NCBI RefSeq assembly: GCF_910592395.1 | Contig: NC_088311.1 | Coordinates: 21,794,646-21,858,645 of the forward strand | Reading direction: 5' to 3' | Origin: Lineus longissimus | Lineage: Eukaryota > Nemertea > Pilidiophora > Heteronemertea > Lineidae | Length of the DNA: 64,000 bases | Shown here: piece by piece, positions 58,303 through 64,000 of the stretch | Numbering within the stretch: position 1 is the stretch's first letter | Layout: each line of letters opens with the position of its first letter | Notes under the pieces: generated by a model | The model's database searches: none | What the model saw: only the letters and a program-made list of their open reading frames with translations | Told to the model about the DNA's origin: nothing | Translations under genes and position numbers: made by a program

Positions 58303-59652
58303 TGCACACTTATCAAAGTAATTTATGATGACAATATAGTTTCCGTTTTTTTTTATCTTACTCTAATTTCAGTTGGTCTATATAGTTATGGTCTTCCATT
58401 CTTTGATCAAACTTGCCCAAATATATTGGTTCATTTTGGGAATCTACGTGTGTCTCATCTTTGTCAAAGACCCTGCCGGATTCAGGTGTCTAATGGTGTC
58501 TTCTTTGTTGAGGTAAATTTTGTAGATTGTCAGTTAAACCTTCTTGATAGCTCTGCATTCTGAGCTTCAGGGCCTTCACATGGGAGTGGCGACCTCTACC
58601 TTTGCAGGCAAAGGGACAAGCATGGAACTGACCCTGGTATATATGCGAAGTTGACCTCTGTGCGGATACACGGTCAACTTCATTTGAATAAGAGCATAAA
58701 ACGGGCGAATCGGTTGAATTATGATGTCTTCCCAATTGACGTCATTGCCAGTAATAGTTGAATGCTGCAAATACGACCAGGAGCCGTCATTGGAGCTAAT
58801 GCATTTGTAGTATGTACCGATACATCCATGTACCATAGCGCAATGCCAATGGGTCTTTGTATCACGCAGGTCACATGAATTGGATGAACAAAAGTTGTTC
58901 CAGCTTTCTAGGTGAGGTGCTGTTACCTGGTTATGCGCTGCGTGTCAATCCCCCGTCTTGACTTCGTGATATTTATCTTGCCCACGCTACGAATGCATGA
59001 CAGAGGTAAACGCACAGTAGGCCCACATGTAGTTCATGAATACTGTCAAGTCGGCCAAGAGCCAAGCCGACTTTCTAGATGAAAAGCTACTTCCCTGACA
59101 GAAGCACATGTGATGTTTCAGGCGTAGCAATAATCCTCCGCATCGGAAGTCTTGTAGGTTGCATGCACAAAAAGCTTATTGGACAGGTGAAAACAATAAC
59201 GAATACAGTACTGAGAGATCTTATATTATGCAGAACTTATTGACGACAAGACAAGTCCAACATCTGAATGTGCATATCTCCCCGTGTGTCTCCCTCTCGC
59301 CCGCAGGCCTGCCATGATGAGACACACAGCGAACATTTGTCAGCGACGACTTTACAGTAGTTGTTCACTACCGCATTGCAATGTCGACCAGTATTACCTG
59401 ACACCTGATCCTGACATTTTAGATGACATGTGGCCCCCAAATGATGGTATTTTCAGGACCAGTTGCTTATAACCAGTGGACTAGACTCCCATGTAGTCCA
59501 TTTCGTCATCCTGATCGTCTCTCCTTCATGCGACAGGACGTGGCTGGTCCACTGCGTCGGTAGTGCACTGTCCATGATTGCAATGGAAACCGCCTCACGC
59601 TTGGTAACCGAACTGAAACAGTGTTTCTTTAATATCTGGTGTCTCTCGAACT

Positions 59653-59867
59653 AGGGAGTTTTCGCAAAGCCCCCGAAACGTCCACGTGAACGCATATCCT
59701 ATTGTTCGACCACAGGCCCCTGAAGACGTTCCTGGCTTTTCCCATTGTTTAGCCCGATAATCCCGCTAACTAGGCTTCAGGGGCCTGTGGTTCGACATCG
59801 TTATTAGGAGGTCAAACAATGAGATAGGCGTGCACGTGGACGTTTCGGGGATTTGCGAAAACGCCCT
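59653..59867. mobile_element. Inverted-repeat MITE (215 bp)
   Basis: Left AGGGAGTTTTCGCAAAGCC and CCCGAAACGTCCACGTG are mirrored by CACGTGGACGTTTCGGGG and TTTGCGAAAACGCCCT. A second inner pair, CACAGGCCCCTGAAG and CTTCAGGGGCCTGTG, lengthens the stem. The arms contain CACGTG E-boxes. It lies 0.45 kb upstream of the DEPTOR-like start codon. Confidence 0.8.
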
Positions 59868-60312
59868 ACAAAACTATCAATGTGAATTGTCATTGATTAC
59901 GTCAACCAGAGAAAAAATTACCCCGTTCTCGTATCAAAATATAAACCTCTCTATACCGGTACTGGGATGGAGTGACCTAACATAGACCTTAACAGTTCAA
60001 CATGCACAAGGCCAAATTGATTTGTTGAATCAGAACCGAAATCATGAGTTTTATTAATCAAAATGATGATTTCTACTAAACCTTCGTACATTGATTTGGG
60101 ATCATTAGGTATATTAAGCCAACAACTCTCCGAATAATAGGTCAAAATATCATGAATTGTTATAATTTTCATTTAAAAGGTCAGACATTGCTTCGGAGAG
60201 TTGTTATCTAAAAACGCCTAAGTGCAATCGTTATTATTATCACAGGCACTACAAATACGACATTACTGGGCAGAACAAAGTTAGTGACAGTGGTGGTATT
60301 CCCAGTTAAAGC

Positions 60313-63300
60313 ATGAGGGAGACAAAAACGAGGAAAATGGCGTTGGATACTGATGTGTTCTTAGTTGGCGAACAAATCAGGTAGGTAGGCCAAGGCTACT
60401 GCTGACGCTCACTGATGCTCGTACCTCCATAGTGATTTCGAGCGTGATATTGATAAACAGAAGGACCGTGTACACGGTACCAAACCAAACCAGACCAGAC
60501 CATATCAGATCACATTCATGCGCGTTTACATGCAGACAAATTTTGACCGATCCGGATCCATCTAGATCGGTTGGCCCCGTGTAAACGGCCCTGTGGCATC
60601 GTCACACAAACGAGTTGGTTACTTGGTTCTCATAAATGCTCTTTGAATCAACTAGAACAAATCTCAGTAGCGAATTCAATGACACAATTGTAATCCAATT
60701 TCACTGATGTAAATAAATGTGCTTGAAGTAATGAGTTTTCGCTGCAACCAAAGGTCGCGTCATGATTGCATGAGACTCTCATTTGCGGTGGTCATTACAG
60801 GTGCCTGCGACAAGAACCGGCGGTAAATATCTATCCGAGGGATTACCCTGTTTACCCTCAGACGAACGATCATTTTATTGCCAATCGCCGCGGTAACTGT
60901 CGTAGAACGCAGCGACACATCGCTCGTTTGCGGGGCGCCTTTTTAAGGCACTCACTTCAGGCATCATGCACTTTCGATGTCACAATTTCATAATCATGAT
61001 ATCAAATTCCTCGGGCAATATCGAAATGCAAACATTCCACTGGATAAAACATTAATTTATTGTTTTTTATATTGAACGATAGTGTGATATGAAAGGTGAA
61101 TTCCCGTAGGCGGGGTCAGCTCGCAATACCGCGTTATCAAGATACGAACTAAATAGCATGGACTGGAAAAGCCTTGCATTCAGTCGGAAGAAATATCTTT
61201 TTTTATTTTTTTTTATTTCATTTTATTTTATGTAACGTTACATATACGTTTCTGAGCCGCGCAAACACCAGAGGGTGCAGACACTCCCGGGGGAGTGTTC
61301 ATTGAGTGAGAAGAGGGGAACATGTATGGAGAAGGGAGCGTTCATTAAGTGACACTAGGAAGGGAACCTTTATGGAGAAGGACGGGTTAATTTCGTGAGT
61401 GGAAGGGAACACTGCGGCATATAGGGGCCTAAACTAATCATGCCTGACAATTTCTGAGACGTTCTAATTCCTGACCCAACTGAGATGACACCGTTTCGAT
61501 AAGACTTTATCCAACTTGTTTACCATTTGCCATTTGGACGAATTTTAATTAGCTGAATCCCGGGACATATGACTCAGAAGTCTCAAGGAGTTGATGTACG
61601 ATTTCCGTGAAATATACGATTATGGCATGTATATATACTCAAAATACTCATATTGCACTCGATAATTTTATTGTCTCTTCACATTTGACCGTCTTGAACC
61701 CGTGTTGACTTTTGATATTAGACAATTGTGCTTCATAATTGGATATGGACGAGTTGACACTTCTGCAATCTGATTACAGCTTCTGATGTCAGTGCATGTC
61801 GCGATCTTCCCCAGGTCTTTATTTTTATAGCACTGTATGCACTATATATTCGCAGCAGTGAGAAACTGCGGGAGAGTTTGTCGGAGAATATAGGCCTACT
61901 CTGACAAGAATCTCTTACCCCTGGCAGTACCGTCCATTCATCATCCGAAACATAGTCTTGCGAGGCCGATTTACTTCGTCAGGAGTGTGACTCTGACCGG
62001 AAGTCCAAACTGGCGCGGGAATGAAAATACTTGTGCGGATGAAGAATATCATACGGGTGCCCGATGTGGCCCAGTCCGTTTTAGGCGTATACATGTACAG
62101 GTAAAGTGGTACAGTTGTAGCCCCAGTACAATTGTAGCCCCTGTGTGCATTAATTGGTACTTTCAGTTGTTTTCTACAATACAGACTGAGGCTACAATAA
62201 TTGCACTGGGACTACAAAATTGTACCACTTTACCCTATATTTGCTTTAACTCACTTTTTGGAGAAGGAAGTAGACTACTGCGTGGGCATGACGCCTTCCT
62301 CAATGGTAAACAATCACAAAATGTTGTTCGAGCCCACGCAATGTGTCTAATTAGGTCAGGACTGATCATGGTTTTTAGAGTATCATCCAGTTATTTAAAG
62401 GTCCACAGGCAGCAGCTAAGTCGGCAAGATAAGTTACATGAAGTCGCCAATAGGGGGCTCTCGCATTTTGTAGTTCGTCGAAACTATTCACGCTCATACG
62501 AGGAATATACTAAGTGCTGAATCTAACATGACCCAGCTAGTGCCCTCACTGTGTATATTAGTCACCCGAAGATGGGCAATTTAACCCCCCTGCTCCTGCC
62601 TATAGTCTCCCTTCGAATTTACTTATATGTTAATCATTAATAGACTTAGAAAATGGGCCATTTTGCACATTCGAAACAAGTGTGAAGTGGGACATTGCTT
62701 TTAATGTAGGGCTTGTCATATCGATTTCATATGACATGTACTTGAAAATCAATCACATTTCTGAATGATACCGTGAGTTATCAAGTTTGGCCAAGCCAAG
62801 CCAAACAAAATAGATTTCGGCGCTGGGTCTGTTGTTACTTGATATATAGCTGATCAGGTCACCATGTCTCGATCTATTGGTGTTTTGAACCAAAGAGAAA
62901 TTACTTGCGAAATAGCGATGGTTGATACCATCAGCAGTTAATTAGAGGCAGCATCCATGGCCTATACCAGGAACAAGATAAGTCCTCCAAACGCTAGGTT
63001 ATCAGAGGCGTCTCTCTGGCCATAAAACTGCAAAAAAATGAGCCAGACTATATAGTTACTGCTTCGAGCGACGCATGGCTACGCTCCGGACGCAGTACAG
63101 TGGACCGGCCTCGTCCCTCACCCACAATAAGATCCAATGACGATGACGCAATGGACTGCCCCGGGACTGGCAAGGCAATGACCATGTTTTTCTCTTCCAG
63201 AAATGATATGAAGTCTGCTCCAAATGTAATCAGAGATCGCCGCTACCACCTGAGACACTTTACCTCGTGTTTTGTGGGTTCTGAATGTATAGACTGGTTG

Positions 63301-63382
63301 GTCCAGCAGGGTGAAGCCCAGAGCAGGGAAGTGGCGCTGGCGGCCATGCAGTTATTAGTAGATCATAATATAGTACACCATG
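60313..63382 (+). CDS. DEPTOR: DEPTOR-like gene, first two coding exons (continues beyond the window)
   Basis: Exon 60313-60380 (68 nt, starts MRETKTRKMALDTDVFLVG; in-frame TAA just upstream; donor AG|GTAGGT) joins 63201-63382 (acceptor TTCTCTTCCAG, donor G|GTGAGT) in matching phase. Together they encode VGEQIR, then VIRDRRYHLRHF, CFVGSECIDWLVQQGEA and LLVDHNIVHH. This order and wording match the N-terminal part of human DEPTOR, including its GEQLR segment and first DEP domain. DEPTOR binds mTOR and limits mTORC1/2 activity. The rest of DEP1, DEP2 and the PDZ domain should lie past 64000. An upstream start at 63100 in the same frame as exon 2 is possible, but the exon-1 join explains homology better. 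Confidence 0.85.
62099..62235. mobile_element. Inverted-repeat MITE (137 bp)
   Basis: The ends AGGTAAAGTGGTACA and TGTACCACTTTACCCT are inverted, and the arms repeat GTAGCCCCAGTACAATTGTAG / CTACAATAATTGCACTGGGAC with mismatches. Non-coding. Confidence 0.75.
62390..62625 (-). repeat. Interspersed repeat R, reverse copy
   Basis: Reverse-complement match to 45660-45900. A 177-aa ORF running through this region (61987-62520) is explained by the repeat and the neighbouring inverted repeat and has no recognisable domain. Confidence 0.7.
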
Positions 63383-64000
63383 GTGAGTTTCCTTCCTTGG
63401 CAATCATTTTGCATGTGGTTTTCGCTCCTAGCTGCAACATTTCTTAGATGATTGATCCCGATGCTGTTAAGTTTATAAAGATCCCTTTCTGCACTCAGCA
63501 CCGTCGCTTTCCCTATAATGGTTTCATTGACTAAGGAATCTCGAATTATTTTCGACTGTTCATCATTGCGGACTGACGACAAACCACCAGTGGGGGATTT
63601 CTGGCTTGTTATGCGTTGCTCTTGTTCTTCTGGGCCAAATTGTTCAAAACTTTGGCGTTAACCTAAAACTCGGCGTCATCTCCTTCTCTATCTGTCAATG
63701 TTTCAATTCTTATTCTCAATTTTTCTTTTTTGAGTCATGGATAACTATTGTATCTAGTCTTATAGTTTGATACTTAATCGAGGCGAAGTGCATGGCATTG
63801 AAAATAATGCAAGGTTATGTTTTACGATATAAACCAGTCATGTAATTAATGAGTGGTCCGACAATTTGGCAGAATTACAATAAATTATGCATCGAGCATT
63901 GACATTTTATGATAAGTCATTTCGATAAAGATTATTGTGTATCTATCAGAAGAAAGTTTCGAATAACTATGCACGGTATGCACATATGCGGTCCAGGGAG
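63383..64000. other. Intron 2 (partial) of the DEPTOR-like gene
   Basis: AT-rich sequence to the window edge. I looked for the next DEP exon (expected to start near HVCDEHKEF in human terms) and did not find it. Confidence 0.5.

Larger units (their letters stand above)
57690..60312. other. PLGRKT 3' region and intergenic DNA
   Basis: Includes the probable PLGRKT 3'UTR (to about 58.3 kb) and then intergenic sequence with the inverted-repeat element at 59653-59867. No exon recognised. Confidence 0.5.
60381..63200 (+). other. Intron 1 of the DEPTOR-like gene
   Basis: 2.8 kb. It holds GGGAG/GTTCATT-type short direct repeats near 61285-61400, an inverted-repeat element (62099-62235) and the reverse copy of repeat R. 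No exon seen. Confidence 0.6.

Noticed and set aside
61987-62520. 177-aa ORF
   Set aside because: It spans an inverted-repeat MITE and repeat R and has no recognisable domain or splice support.
63100-63207. Start of the DEPTOR-like protein at the Met at 63100
   Set aside because: A strong splice acceptor at 63200 and an upstream exon (60313-60380) with matching phase and DEPTOR-like sequence fit better, though an alternative promoter is not excluded.

Overview
This window is animal nuclear DNA. Its genes are built from short exons with GT-AG introns, and it carries metazoan gene families (Src-family tyrosine kinases, PLGRKT, DEPTOR), tRNA-derived SINEs, LINE reverse-transcriptase tails and many hairpin MITEs. 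The kinase resembling Drosophila Src42A and the repeat style suggest a marine invertebrate, possibly a lophotrochozoan. The species cannot be fixed from the sequence. All exon joins below were made by hand from splice sites, phase and family motifs; there is no transcript evidence.

Layout: (1) About 3.4-14.9 kb, minus strand: a complete Src42A/FRK-like kinase (gene A, 512 aa) with two interchangeable terminal coding exons of identical length and phase. (2) 14.9-20.5 kb: the region shared by two head-to-head kinase genes. (3) 20.5-28.2 kb, plus strand: a second, divergent Src-family kinase (gene B, 505/506 aa). Its SH2-completing exon is present twice, and the two copies are separated by a gap of only 49 nt. 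Long 3' flanking sequence follows, including a 219-bp tandem duplication. (4) 33.9-35.5 kb: a long copy of a modular repeat with a (GAC)n tail. (5) 37.4-51.2 kb, minus strand: a 230-aa signal peptide/FN3/transmembrane protein with FNDC4/5-like architecture and a 12-kb first intron. Nested in that intron on the plus strand are exons of an unidentified gene, one of which appears to be split by a near-identical copy of the modular repeat. (6) 50-55.3 kb: foldback, palindromic and C-rich repeats. (7) 55.9-57.7 kb, plus strand: PLGRKT, complete (142 aa). (8) 60.3 kb to beyond the window, plus strand: the 5' end of a DEPTOR-like gene.

The most interesting theme is modular exon duplication in the divergent kinase pair. 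Gene A can swap the end of its kinase domain and its regulatory tail, while gene B can swap half of its phosphotyrosine-binding domain. Gene B has also lost the activation-loop tyrosine but kept the tail tyrosine. The second theme is repeats interacting with genes: a LINE fragment and a MITE lie only a few bases from splice donors, one repeat copy sits inside a coding exon, and each module of that repeat carries CTCF-like and nuclear-receptor-like motifs.
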